Below are positions 1 through 5,886 of a stretch of 5,886 nt of DNA, piece by piece. Numbering within the stretch: position 1 is the stretch's first letter; each line of letters opens with the position of its first letter. The notes under the pieces were generated by a model. The model saw only the letters and a list, made by a program, of their open reading frames with translations, made no database searches and was not told the origin of the DNA. The DNA lies in assembly GCA_002317115.1 (NCBI GenBank), contig DCIP01000194.1, positions 1 to 5,886 on the forward strand, given 5' to 3'. This stretch comes from Candidatus Scybalocola fimicaballi. GTDB lineage: Bacteria > Bacteroidota > Bacteroidia > Bacteroidales > Paludibacteraceae. The position numbers were made by a program, and so were the translations under genes.

Positions 1-160
1 TTAGGTGTCGTGTCAACGTTATCGTTATCGTCATCGTTTTTAAAACACGGATTTATCGGATTACTCGGATTAAAATCCGTGAAATCTGGGTGATCCGTGT
101 TCGTTTTTAGGTGTTGTGTCAACGTTAACGTCATCGTCATCGTTTTTAAAACACGGATTT
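1..160. repeat. Pair of 54-bp direct repeats with internal hexamer arrays
   Basis: Positions 1-54 and 107-160 match at 51 of 54 bases, with a period of 106 bp. Each copy starts with ttaggtgt, holds four hexamers of the form CGTNAN/CGTTTT (17-40: cgttat, cgttat, cgtcat, cgtttt; 123-146: cgttaa, cgtcat, cgtcat, cgtttt) and ends in aaaacacggattt. All three mismatches lie at position 9 or inside the hexamers. Between the copies, aaatccgtg (73-81) is the exact reverse complement of cacggattt (46-54), and atccgtgt (93-100) is the reverse complement of acacggat (45-52), so the spacer can fold back on the first copy. The left copy begins at the window edge, so the array may continue further left. No coding potential is evident. 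It is probably a non-coding intergenic repeat family; its function is unknown. Confidence 0.85.
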
Positions 161-302
161 CTCGGATCTAACGGATAAATATCGTAAGTTTCCAATCTGA
201 AACTCGACTTGCCTCATATCTTTGCCGCGAACATAAAATTTAGATAATAGGACGAGCCACTATGAGAAACCTACGCCAAACAGAATAAACGAGATTTAGA
301 AT
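161..302. other. Non-coding stretch without a recognised feature
   Basis: This segment lies between the direct repeats and the terminator. Its left end still carries degenerate repeat words (tcggat, acggat, to about 177). It holds no reading frame of useful length; an ATG at 262 opens only eight codons. I recognise no tRNA, riboswitch or attachment site. A short transcript ending at the 303-323 terminator could start here, but no convincing TTTG...TAnnTTTG promoter was found to support one. Together with the repeats and the promoter, it completes the gene-free 1-394 region. Confidence 0.5.
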
Positions 303-323
303 CAGCCTACGGCTGTTTTTTTT
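303..323 (+). terminator. Rho-independent terminator upstream of the lipoprotein gene
   Basis: A perfect 5-bp stem, cagcc (303-307) with ggctg (311-315), closes a TAC triloop and is followed directly by eight T residues (316-323). This is the classic intrinsic terminator layout for plus-strand transcription. No plus-strand gene is visible upstream in the window, so it ends either a transcript entering from the left or a short unrecognised RNA. It would insulate the following promoter from read-through. The stem is short, so efficiency is uncertain. Confidence 0.7.
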
Positions 324-351
324 GTTTTATAGCGTCTTTAGGCTATATTTG
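321..351 (+). promoter_or_regulatory. Bacteroidota-type primary sigma promoter for the 395-1522 gene
   Basis: A TTTG at 321-324 (-33 element) is followed after 19 bp by TATATTTG at 344-351, a full match to the TAnnTTTG -7 consensus of the Bacteroidota primary sigma factor. Transcription would start near 356-358, giving a leader of roughly 38 nt before the ATG at 395. The leader is AT-rich and has no Shine-Dalgarno motif, as is usual in this phylum. The -33 element uses the end of the U-tract of the terminator just upstream. Confidence 0.8.
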
Positions 352-394
352 CAGACATAATTTATAAGTTAGACATTTACTGATTAATTAACCA

Positions 395-1522
395 ATGAGG
401 AATTTAATATATACTTTCTCTTGTTTGGTGCTGGTTAGTTGTGGCTCCCCTACACAAAAACATCAAACGAATCTTGAAGAATCGTTGCCAGAGGAACCTG
501 CTCAGCCTGAAACAAGTGAAACTACGAAAATGGGAAAAGATTCAGTCATTAATATAACTGTTAATGGCACCATTGCCGGTCATGAATATGTTGATCTGGG
601 TTTGCCTAGTGGAACATTGTGGGCAACAACAAATTTAGGTTCAAAGTCGGCAGACAATATAGGTGATTGTTACGCTTGGGGAGAAACGCGCGTTTTCAAA
701 GAAAACAGAAAGTACAAGTTTGAGAAAGACGGAAAACTTACCAAATACTGTGTCGATTCACTCTTAGGGGTGGTTGACAGCTTATTCGTGCTTCAACCAG
801 AAGATGATGCAGCAACAGCAAATTGGGGCCGCCAATGGTGTATGCCAACAAATCTTCAAATGAAAGAGTTGTTTAAATATTGCCGTATAGAGACAAGGTA
901 TGACTATTATTTGGATGGGGGAATTTATTTCATCAGTAATTTTAATAACAATAAGCTCTATTTTCCTTTAGGTTCTGGTGCGCGTACATATTGGACGTCT
1001 TCTATCAATTGGCAAGAAAACGATCGTGCTGAATTTTATATAGAAATGCTTCCTTATGAATCCATGTCAATATGGACCGGATTACGCAAAAATGCAGCGT
1101 TGATACGACCTGTCGTGAAAAATGAGGATAATATTCAGAACGCAATTAAGTACATTGACCGTTGTTATAATGAGGTATATCCTAATTATCGCGGCATTCC
1201 GTCCGATTCTCCTGTTATAGTAGATTGTAAGGCTGAGTATCCTGGAGGACTCGACTCATTGAAAGAATATATTAAGAAAAATACAGTTTATCCAAATTGG
1301 GCGAGAGAACAAGGTATAAAGGGGAAATCTATTATACAGTTCATTATTGAGAAGGATGGGACCATATCTCATGTAGATACATTGAGGGCTTTCAATATAG
1401 AATTAGACAAAGAAGCGATACGTGTAATCAAATCAGCGAAAGGTTGGAAACCTGCAAAAACAGGGAATGTTGCAGTCCGGTCGAGAATGGTGTGTCTTGT
1501 GCAATTTGGAATAAAAGAATAA
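395..1522 (+). CDS. Lipoprotein with FISUMP-like domain fused to a TonB C-terminal domain
   Basis: The 375-residue product begins with a short lipoprotein signal peptide ending in the lipobox LVSC, so Cys16 is the likely lipidated residue. An acidic, Pro/Glu-rich linker follows (about 20-50). Residues about 57-241 form a domain of the FISUMP (Fibrobacter succinogenes major paralogous) type common in Bacteroidales: GHEYVDLGLPSGTLWA at 62-77, GDCYAWGET at 90-98, DDAATANWGRQWCMPT at 137-152, YWTSS at 199-203 and IRPV at 237-240. Residues about 272-373 match the TonB C-terminal domain: EYPGG at 281-285, YPNWAREQGIKGK at 299-311 and WKPAK at 351-355. There is no N-terminal transmembrane helix or long Pro-rich span as in energy-transducing TonB, so direct ExbBD coupling is doubtful. 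The lysine-bearing stretch after Cys16 lacks an obvious acidic surface-export signal, so a periplasm-facing location is likely. The ATG at 395 fits both promoter and signal peptide. Domain calls are strong; the biological role is unknown. Confidence 0.87.
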   Translation: MRNLIYTFSCLVLVSCGSPTQKHQTNLEESLPEEPAQPETSETTKMGKDSVINITVNGTIAGHEYVDLGLPSGTLWATTNLGSKSADNIGDCYAWGETRVFKENRKYKFEKDGKLTKYCVDSLLGVVDSLFVLQPEDDAATANWGRQWCMPTNLQMKELFKYCRIETRYDYYLDGGIYFISNFNNNKLYFPLGSGARTYWTSSINWQENDRAEFYIEMLPYESMSIWTGLRKNAALIRPVVKNEDNIQNAIKYIDRCYNEVYPNYRGIPSDSPVIVDCKAEYPGGLDSLKEYIKKNTVYPNWAREQGIKGKSIIQFIIEKDGTISHVDTLRAFNIELDKEAIRVIKSAKGWKPAKTGNVAVRSRMVCLVQFGIKE

Positions 1523-1565
1523 AATATGAATATGCATAATGTCTTGAAAATGGGATCAATCTTCC

Positions 1566-1586
1566 GCCACTACGTGGCTTCTTTAT
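1566..1586 (+). terminator. Possible terminator between convergent genes
   Basis: In the 73-bp gap between the two converging genes, gccac (1566-1570) pairs with gtggc (1574-1578) around a TAC triloop, followed by a T-rich but interrupted tail (ttcttta). The polarity favours ending the plus-strand lipoprotein transcript. On the minus strand no U-tract follows the stem, so it would serve that gene poorly. The loop is the same as in the 303-323 terminator. The weak tail keeps confidence moderate. Confidence 0.5.
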
Positions 1587-1595
1587 TACAATGCA

Positions 1596-2357
1596 TTATT
1601 CTGTGACAGGACGGACAGTGCGCCCGTTGTTGCGACAGTCGTAGTCCGTGCTCCTTCTGTCAGAATCGAAGTAGAGTCTGCAAGCGTAGATGCTAAGGCC
1701 GTAGATGCTAAGGCTCTCGTACACAGCAGAACTCCAGTAGTAGCCGATAGAACCCACAAGGTAGCTCGAAGTATCACTGGAGCCAGCAGCGGCAGGAAGG
1801 AAAATCCAATTGCCATTTTTTCCGGTCACTTTATAGCCATTCACTCCATTAAATATAGACCAGGTCCATCTACATTCATTAACAAGTTCATCACATTCTT
1901 TACTATTCGGCATTCTCCAGCCTTCGCCCCAGTTTTTTGACGCAGCATCATAGTCAAATGTAAGATTCCCATATTCATCTATTAATCGATAATTCTCTAA
2001 ATCAGAGAATGATACTCCATAAGTAGAACTATTTTCTTCTATATAAGAATTTTTTGTTTCCGTCTCTCCCCATGCGAAATAATCTCCATAATCCCATGGA
2101 TTTTCCGCCCCGACATTGCACGTCGCCCATTTCACACTCAAACCAAGATCCACATAGTCGTGCCCTTGGATTGTTCCGCTGATCACCTGCGTCTTCGCTT
2201 CTTCTTGTTCTTCTTGCTTTTGTTCATTCGCTATTTGCTCTGTCTTCTTATCTACAACAGAATCAAGCAAATGATCCATAACTTGCTTAGATAGATAAGC
2301 GACAAGGGCGATTATCATGTATTTGATTATGTCGGATTTCTTAAAACTGGATTTCAT
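1596..2357 (-). CDS. Membrane-anchored FISUMP-like domain protein
   Basis: Starting at the ATG at 2357-2355 the product has 253 residues. A TTG three codons further upstream (2366) is in frame but less likely. After a basic N-terminus, residues about 10-31 form a single hydrophobic helix without a lipobox Cys, so a signal anchor is likely. A Glu/Gln/Lys-rich, possibly coiled-coil linker follows (37-56), encoded by a polypyrimidine run on the plus strand near 2191-2225. The rest is one FISUMP-like domain: GHDYVDLGLSVKWATCNVGA at 65-84, GDYFAWGET at 91-99, YDAASKNWGEGWRMP at 136-150, NGNWIFLPAAA at 181-191, YYWSS at 206-210 and NNGRTVRPV at 243-251. The basic-in rule puts this domain in the periplasm. 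It lies 29 bp after nnr on the same strand with no clear promoter between them, so co-transcription is plausible. It shares the domain, but not the TonB part, with the converging lipoprotein. Function unknown. Confidence 0.85.
   Translation of the reverse strand: MKSSFKKSDIIKYMIIALVAYLSKQVMDHLLDSVVDKKTEQIANEQKQEEQEEAKTQVISGTIQGHDYVDLGLSVKWATCNVGAENPWDYGDYFAWGETETKNSYIEENSSTYGVSFSDLENYRLIDEYGNLTFDYDAASKNWGEGWRMPNSKECDELVNECRWTWSIFNGVNGYKVTGKNGNWIFLPAAAGSSDTSSYLVGSIGYYWSSAVYESLSIYGLSIYACRLYFDSDRRSTDYDCRNNGRTVRPVTE
1685..1714. repeat. Perfect 15-bp tandem duplication inside a coding region
   Basis: The 15-mer cgtagatgctaaggc occurs twice head to tail with no mismatch (1685-1699 and 1700-1714). 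Read on the minus strand it gives the repeated pentapeptide pattern LSIYG-LSIYA at about residues 216-225 of the FISUMP-like protein, just after the YYWSS motif. Because the unit is five codons, the frame is kept. The perfect identity suggests a recent slippage event. Confidence 0.9.
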
Positions 2358-2386
2358 AAAATACAATGTCTATTATCACTTCGTAA

Positions 2387-3949
2387 TCATTCAGAAATTC
2401 GTAAGTGTTCTATCATATCCGACGCGATAACCGCATGTTCTCCTCGTTTCTTTGCAGCCTCGTCTCCGGCTTTTCCATGAAGAAAAACTCCAAGTTTGGC
2501 TGCTTCGTATGGCTCATAGCCTTGCGAGAGAAGTGATAGGATGATTCCAGTCAAGACGTCGCCAGAACCTGCAGTCGCCATTCCTGAGTTTCCAGTTGAA
2601 TTGAAAAACAGTGTGTTGCCATCTGAGATTGTGGTGTAGGCTCCTTTAAGTACAATGATTATATTATACTTTTTTGCCATCTCCATCTGTCTGTCGATCA
2701 TCTCCATTCGATTCGCACATTTTCCGAAAAGTCGTTGAAATTCGGCAGGATGTGGTGTGATGATTGTCGACGACGGAAGTTTTTCCAATAATTGGTTAGT
2801 CGCTACGATATTCAAAGCATCTGCGTCGAGCGACAATGTGTTTTCTGACGCGGCAGTGATTACCATCTCCACCAATGTCTTTGCTCCATCTGAGGTGCTT
2901 AGTCCTGGTCCAATAGCCACAGCATCGGTCATAGCAAGGAGTTGGCTGAGTGAGTCGAGAGAATCGGTGTCGACTTTATCATACGTTTTGCAGATTGCTT
3001 CTGGCAGATAATTAATCAGATATGGCTTGACATCCTTATGAGTGAAGACGTAAAGCATTCCAAGTCCACCTCGCATCGCTGCTTTCGATCCCAACATACA
3101 TGCTCCTGGCATCTCCTGACTTCCAGCCACAAACAGACCTTTGCCAAATGTGCCTTTATGTCCATGCTTCGGACGTCGTTTGATGTCGAAATCAGAAAGT
3201 TGGAGCATTGTTCCGACGTCGCCACTACCCTCTTTCATCAATTTCATATCAAAATCCACCCACGTCATATCACCAACATAACGCTCGCTCTCCGGCATCA
3301 GCGTCGACATCTTTGGATATTGCAAACAGATTGTTTGATCCGCACGAATGATCGAGCGATTCGGATCCGACAATTCACGATCCTCCCCCATCAATCCGGA
3401 AGGCAGATCTATCGACACAAGCATCGAATCCTCACGTCGCTCAGCATTGACATAATCAATGACATTTCCAAGAAACGAATCTTTCTTCACCACCCTGTTG
3501 ATTCCCGAACCGAGCAATCCGTCGACAACGCAAAGATTTTTTCTCTGCAAATACGGTCGCATTCTCTCAATATCGTCGACGGTGGAGATTTCGTCTATCT
3601 GAATGATATTCTTGACATTAGCATAAGCCTGTGCGAAATCATCAGTCTGGCGGTCGCTAATCTTGATATAGAAGATTACAATATCCAAATGTTTTTGCGG
3701 ACGGGTTTGAAACCCTTCCCTACGATTGCAATATAACAAATCTCCTACACAAAGTGCATCACCACCATTATTTCCACCCGACGCAAGGATGACGACGGTG
3801 CTGGTTTCTGTTTTAGCCAGCAATTCCGTCAACTTATTATATAAAGCCGACGACGCACGCTGCATTAGTTGGAAGGATGTTATGCCTTCCATCTCGATTT
3901 CTTGAGCGTCAAGTGTTTTGACTTTTGATGCTGAAAATATTGGAATCAT
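2387..3949 (-). CDS. nnr: Bifunctional NAD(P)H-hydrate epimerase / ADP-dependent NAD(P)H-hydrate dehydratase
   Basis: This 520-residue cytosolic repair enzyme restores NADH and NADPH that have become hydrated. The N-terminal YjeF_N domain (about 1-235) interconverts the R and S hydrate epimers. It shows the nucleotide-binding loop ASGGNNGGD at 56-64, VVDGLLGSG at 141-149 with the conserved Asp143, and SIDLPSGL at 179-186. The C-terminal carbohydrate-kinase-like domain (about 255-518) uses ADP to dehydrate the S form. It shows HKGTFGK at 264-270, GPGL at 347-350, LDADALN at 374-380, TPHPAEF at 398-404, VLKGAYT at 433-439 and GMATAGSGDVLTG at 456-468, with Asp464 as the expected catalytic residue. 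All key motifs are intact and the length is normal for the fused form. The stretch at about 75-87 before the next strand looks slightly longer than typical. The ATG at 3949 overlaps the upstream TGA as ATGA, indicating translational coupling. Confidence 0.95.
   Translation of the reverse strand: MIPIFSASKVKTLDAQEIEMEGITSFQLMQRASSALYNKLTELLAKTETSTVVILASGGNNGGDALCVGDLLYCNRREGFQTRPQKHLDIVIFYIKISDRQTDDFAQAYANVKNIIQIDEISTVDDIERMRPYLQRKNLCVVDGLLGSGINRVVKKDSFLGNVIDYVNAERREDSMLVSIDLPSGLMGEDRELSDPNRSIIRADQTICLQYPKMSTLMPESERYVGDMTWVDFDMKLMKEGSGDVGTMLQLSDFDIKRRPKHGHKGTFGKGLFVAGSQEMPGACMLGSKAAMRGGLGMLYVFTHKDVKPYLINYLPEAICKTYDKVDTDSLDSLSQLLAMTDAVAIGPGLSTSDGAKTLVEMVITAASENTLSLDADALNIVATNQLLEKLPSSTIITPHPAEFQRLFGKCANRMEMIDRQMEMAKKYNIIIVLKGAYTTISDGNTLFFNSTGNSGMATAGSGDVLTGIILSLLSQGYEPYEAAKLGVFLHGKAGDEAAKKRGEHAVIASDMIEHLRISE
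3946..3949 (-). promoter_or_regulatory. ATGA stop/start overlap coupling the DUF2339-like gene to nnr
   Basis: On the minus strand the bases 3949-3946 read ATGA: ATG starts nnr and TGA ends the upstream membrane-protein gene. This layout usually means both genes share one mRNA and that nnr is translated by ribosomes re-initiating after the upstream stop. It also fixes the nnr start codon. Confidence 0.85.
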
Positions 3950-5886
3950 TCGTTTGTTTCTTCAACCTTAGTTTCTTGATTCTCCACAGTATCAACTGGC
4001 TGAGATGTCTCCGACTGCTGAGATTCTGTTTCAGGTTGAGCCTCAACTTTCGTTTCTTCTGTTTGAGGTTGCGAGTTCAATCTTTCCTTCTCCTTTTCCT
4101 TCGCTATCTTCTGATAGAAGAATGTCATAACCAACATTAGAAGTCCAAGTGAGACAAGTGAGATTACCAATCCGATTGTATCAAACTTCTCGAAGTCGTA
4201 AGCGAAGATCTTAACGATTGTGAAGCCCAACAACACGAAGCCTTCTATTCTCAGATATTTCTTGTCTTTGTATAGTCCGTAGTAGATTCCGAACAATGAG
4301 ACGATTCCCAAGAATACGCTGAACACTACACGGAATGCGTCCGGGCTGTCGAGCAGACAACAGATCTTATTCAACTCTTTTCCTCCTATGATTACACAAC
4401 CAAAGAATAGGAATGTGTCGAAGACTTTTGTTGTTGCCGATTCGCTCAAACCAAACATTTGCTTCTCTTCCTTCTTGTAGAGGTACAATGTGAATACAGA
4501 GAATAGAGTCAAAGCCAAAGAGACAAAATGAATCACATTAAAGTTGAATTCCTCTCCGTGTATCTTAAGGTCGAACAATGCCATAAATAGTTTGGCTGCC
4601 AAAACAACACATAAGCATGTCATCGTCAACAACTTGAATCCATTCAATTTGAGTTTCAACGATACAAATGTCCAGATTGAGAAGTATGCCAACGCATAAC
4701 AGAATACAAATGATGAAACCAATCGTTTAGCCATACGAGTGTCTAATGACTGAAGATTCACCCAATCTTCGACATGATCGCCATAAACATATCCGATAGA
4801 GACAAATGGCATCAACACAAGCAATCCTGCGAATGGGAACCAATCCAGTTTGTTGGCAGTAAACTTATCCATATCATTGTAGCGTCGCATTAGATATACA
4901 AGAGCGACGTCGATCAAAGTACCTACCAACATAATAATCTGTTTGGTATTTGTGCTAAGTTCATCTTTAACCCAAACTCCACTTGCATGAGCATTGAAGA
5001 CATCCAACAACCAACAGAAGATTCCCAATCCGATGACTGGAAGGAAAGCATACTTAAGTCTTGCATCGTCTCTTAACATGTAGATCAAACATAGGAATGC
5101 CAAACCAAAGAACAATGCTGTTGTGACAACCCAAGGTGTATGAGTCCAGATGATAAACGCCAATACAGCAACTAAATACATTTTAAGTATAAAGTTCATA
5201 TCAGAGCGTTCAGCGACTCCGTCATTTGCCGGTTTGAATTTCTTGATCATCCATAGCAGACAAACTATAGATGCCACCAATGACAATCCTGCCACAATAG
5301 AGGTCCACATTTCAGAGATTTTCATTCCGAAATTATTCTCAAACTTTTCGATTCTACAACCAAAGTCGTATTCCCAAGGAAGATTAATCCATGCGTTTAA
5401 GAATGCGATAGTAGAAATCAGAACCATGATATATGAACCACGTTCAACGAGAGAATCGTTCTTCGCTCTACCAAGATAGCAAAGAATCATAGCCTCAACC
5501 GACCAACAGAGTGTCAACCATGGCTGATCAACGAATACCAAGATTGTCATCGTCACAACGAAGATAGCCATCGTCGTCAGACTACGTGATAGCACCTTAA
5601 CCATTGAGTCTTTGTTTTCCTCTGTCTCCTCCATCGGATAACGACGATCAACGATTGCGACAAAGATTGAAAGAGCAATAAACAACAAAGTCACTACAAC
5701 TGATTGTGTGAAGCTGTGGATTGGACACGCTGGTTTTGAAGTGAATGCTTTATATAATCCTGTGAATATTTTCAAATGTGCACCCTCCGGATTACCCCAG
5801 TCGATAATCAAACTTAACAATGCCAAGAAGAAAACTGGGTATGTACATTTCTCGAATAGCATAACTTTGCGGACACGTGAGAATGT
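3946..5886 (-). CDS. Large multi-pass membrane protein, DUF2339-like (5' end outside window)
   Basis: At least 638 residues are visible from the first in-window ATG (5862). The frame stays open for eight more codons to the window edge (reading TFSRVRKV before that Met), so the true start probably lies outside. I count about 17-18 hydrophobic segments by eye, from about residue 7 to 583 of the visible part, separated by short loops. The last segments carry a pattern typical of DUF2339 predicted membrane proteins: KKYLRIEGFVLLGFTIVKIF at 534-553, then a YDFEKFD stretch at 555-561, then a final helix ending in FFYQKI near 586. A charged, probably cytosolic tail follows (about 587-638), rich in Glu, Gln, Lys and Thr, with ETKVE at 603-607 and again at 630-634. 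DUF2339 proteins are usually longer than this, which supports truncation by the window. No enzymatic motif is visible and the function is unknown. Its stop overlaps the nnr start by four bases. Confidence 0.8.
   Translation of the reverse strand, partial: TFSRVRKVMLFEKCTYPVFFLALLSLIIDWGNPEGAHLKIFTGLYKAFTSKPACPIHSFTQSVVVTLLFIALSIFVAIVDRRYPMEETEENKDSMVKVLSRSLTTMAIFVVTMTILVFVDQPWLTLCWSVEAMILCYLGRAKNDSLVERGSYIMVLISTIAFLNAWINLPWEYDFGCRIEKFENNFGMKISEMWTSIVAGLSLVASIVCLLWMIKKFKPANDGVAERSDMNFILKMYLVAVLAFIIWTHTPWVVTTALFFGLAFLCLIYMLRDDARLKYAFLPVIGLGIFCWLLDVFNAHASGVWVKDELSTNTKQIIMLVGTLIDVALVYLMRRYNDMDKFTANKLDWFPFAGLLVLMPFVSIGYVYGDHVEDWVNLQSLDTRMAKRLVSSFVFCYALAYFSIWTFVSLKLKLNGFKLLTMTCLCVVLAAKLFMALFDLKIHGEEFNFNVIHFVSLALTLFSVFTLYLYKKEEKQMFGLSESATTKVFDTFLFFGCVIIGGKELNKICCLLDSPDAFRVVFSVFLGIVSLFGIYYGLYKDKKYLRIEGFVLLGFTIVKIFAYDFEKFDTIGLVISLVSLGLLMLVMTFFYQKIAKEKEKERLNSQPQTEETKVEAQPETESQQSETSQPVDTVENQETKVEETNE
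3962..4058. repeat. Short imperfect direct repeat in the charged C-terminal tail
   Basis: The 16-mers at 3962-3977 and 4043-4058 share 14 of 16 bases. They encode the two ETKVE motifs in the tail of the DUF2339-like protein. The tail is low in complexity and probably disordered, so the repeat may simply reflect biased composition or an old duplication. Confidence 0.6.

Noticed and set aside
1..160. CRISPR array or insertion-sequence end
   Set aside because: Only two repeats with a single spacer that is itself repeat-like, a degenerate hexamer core and no cas or transposase gene nearby. The layout fits an intergenic repeat better.
262..288. Eight-codon reading frame MRNLRQTE as a possible leader peptide
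   Set aside because: It is far too short, precedes a terminator with no regulatory codon run or alternative hairpin, and has no supported promoter. Its MRNL start resembling that of the lipoprotein looks like chance.
1586..1816. Minus-strand 76-codon frame overlapping the FISUMP-like gene
   Set aside because: It overlaps the end of a well-supported domain protein in another frame, and its Ala/Thr/Leu-rich sequence partly reflects the 15-bp tandem repeat. No independent support.
2358..2366. TTG at 2366 as the start of the FISUMP-like protein
   Set aside because: An ATG three codons downstream (2357) gives a normal basic N-terminus followed by the membrane helix; the extra three residues add nothing and TTG starts are less common.
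2358..2420. Separate promoter for the membrane-anchored FISUMP gene
   Set aside because: No TAnnTTTG with a suitably spaced TTTG was found on the minus strand; the nearest match (TAGACATTG) is off-consensus. Read-through from nnr is the simpler explanation.
3038..3736. Long plus-strand open frame (232 codons) opposite nnr
   Set aside because: It lies entirely antisense to the strongly conserved nnr gene, has a composition rich in His, Arg, Ser and Ile, and no recognisable domain or promoter. It is a shadow of nnr codon use.
3925..4140. Plus-strand 71-codon Leu/Phe/Arg-rich frame
   Set aside because: It is the complement of the Glu/Lys/Gln-rich tail of the membrane protein, which mechanically yields Leu/Phe/Ser codons. 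Not a real membrane peptide gene.
5150..5479. Plus-strand 109-codon frame opposite the membrane protein
   Set aside because: It is antisense to transmembrane-coding sequence, with no conserved motif, promoter or neighbour context.

Overview
The window looks like a chromosomal segment of a Bacteroidota member, probably order Bacteroidales (Bacteroides/Prevotella/Muribaculaceae-like). The reasons are a near-perfect Bacteroidota-type promoter (TTTG, 19 bp, TAnnTTTG), AT-rich leaders without clear Shine-Dalgarno sites, two proteins carrying the 'GH-YVDLGL ... GDYFAWGET ... WRMPT ... VRPV' domain that is abundant in this order (FISUMP-like), and a TonB C-terminal domain on a lipoprotein. Genus cannot be fixed from this sequence alone.

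Layout. Positions 1-394 hold no gene. The left part carries two copies of a 54-bp direct repeat spaced 106 bp apart, each containing a small hexamer array and 'acacggattt' words that can pair with 'aaatccgtg' words between the copies. Next come an undescribed stretch, a compact intrinsic terminator (303-323) and, abutting its U-tract, a promoter (321-351). That promoter serves the first gene, a plus-strand lipoprotein (395-1522) joining a FISUMP-like domain to a TonB C-terminal domain. It converges across a 73-bp gap, containing a hairpin, on a minus-strand gene (1596-2357) for a second FISUMP-like protein that is anchored by one N-terminal membrane helix.

The rest is minus strand and looks like one transcription unit read from right to left. 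First is a large multi-pass DUF2339-like membrane protein (3946 to beyond the right edge). Then comes the bifunctional NAD(P)H-hydrate repair enzyme Nnr (2387-3949), overlapping it by an ATGA. The membrane-anchored FISUMP protein follows 29 bp downstream and may be co-transcribed.

Functionally, only Nnr has a clearly known role, repair of hydrated NADH/NADPH. The two FISUMP-like proteins are envelope proteins of unknown role. The most unusual item is the FISUMP-TonB_C lipoprotein fusion. I see no mobile element, CRISPR array, RNA gene or clear defence system.
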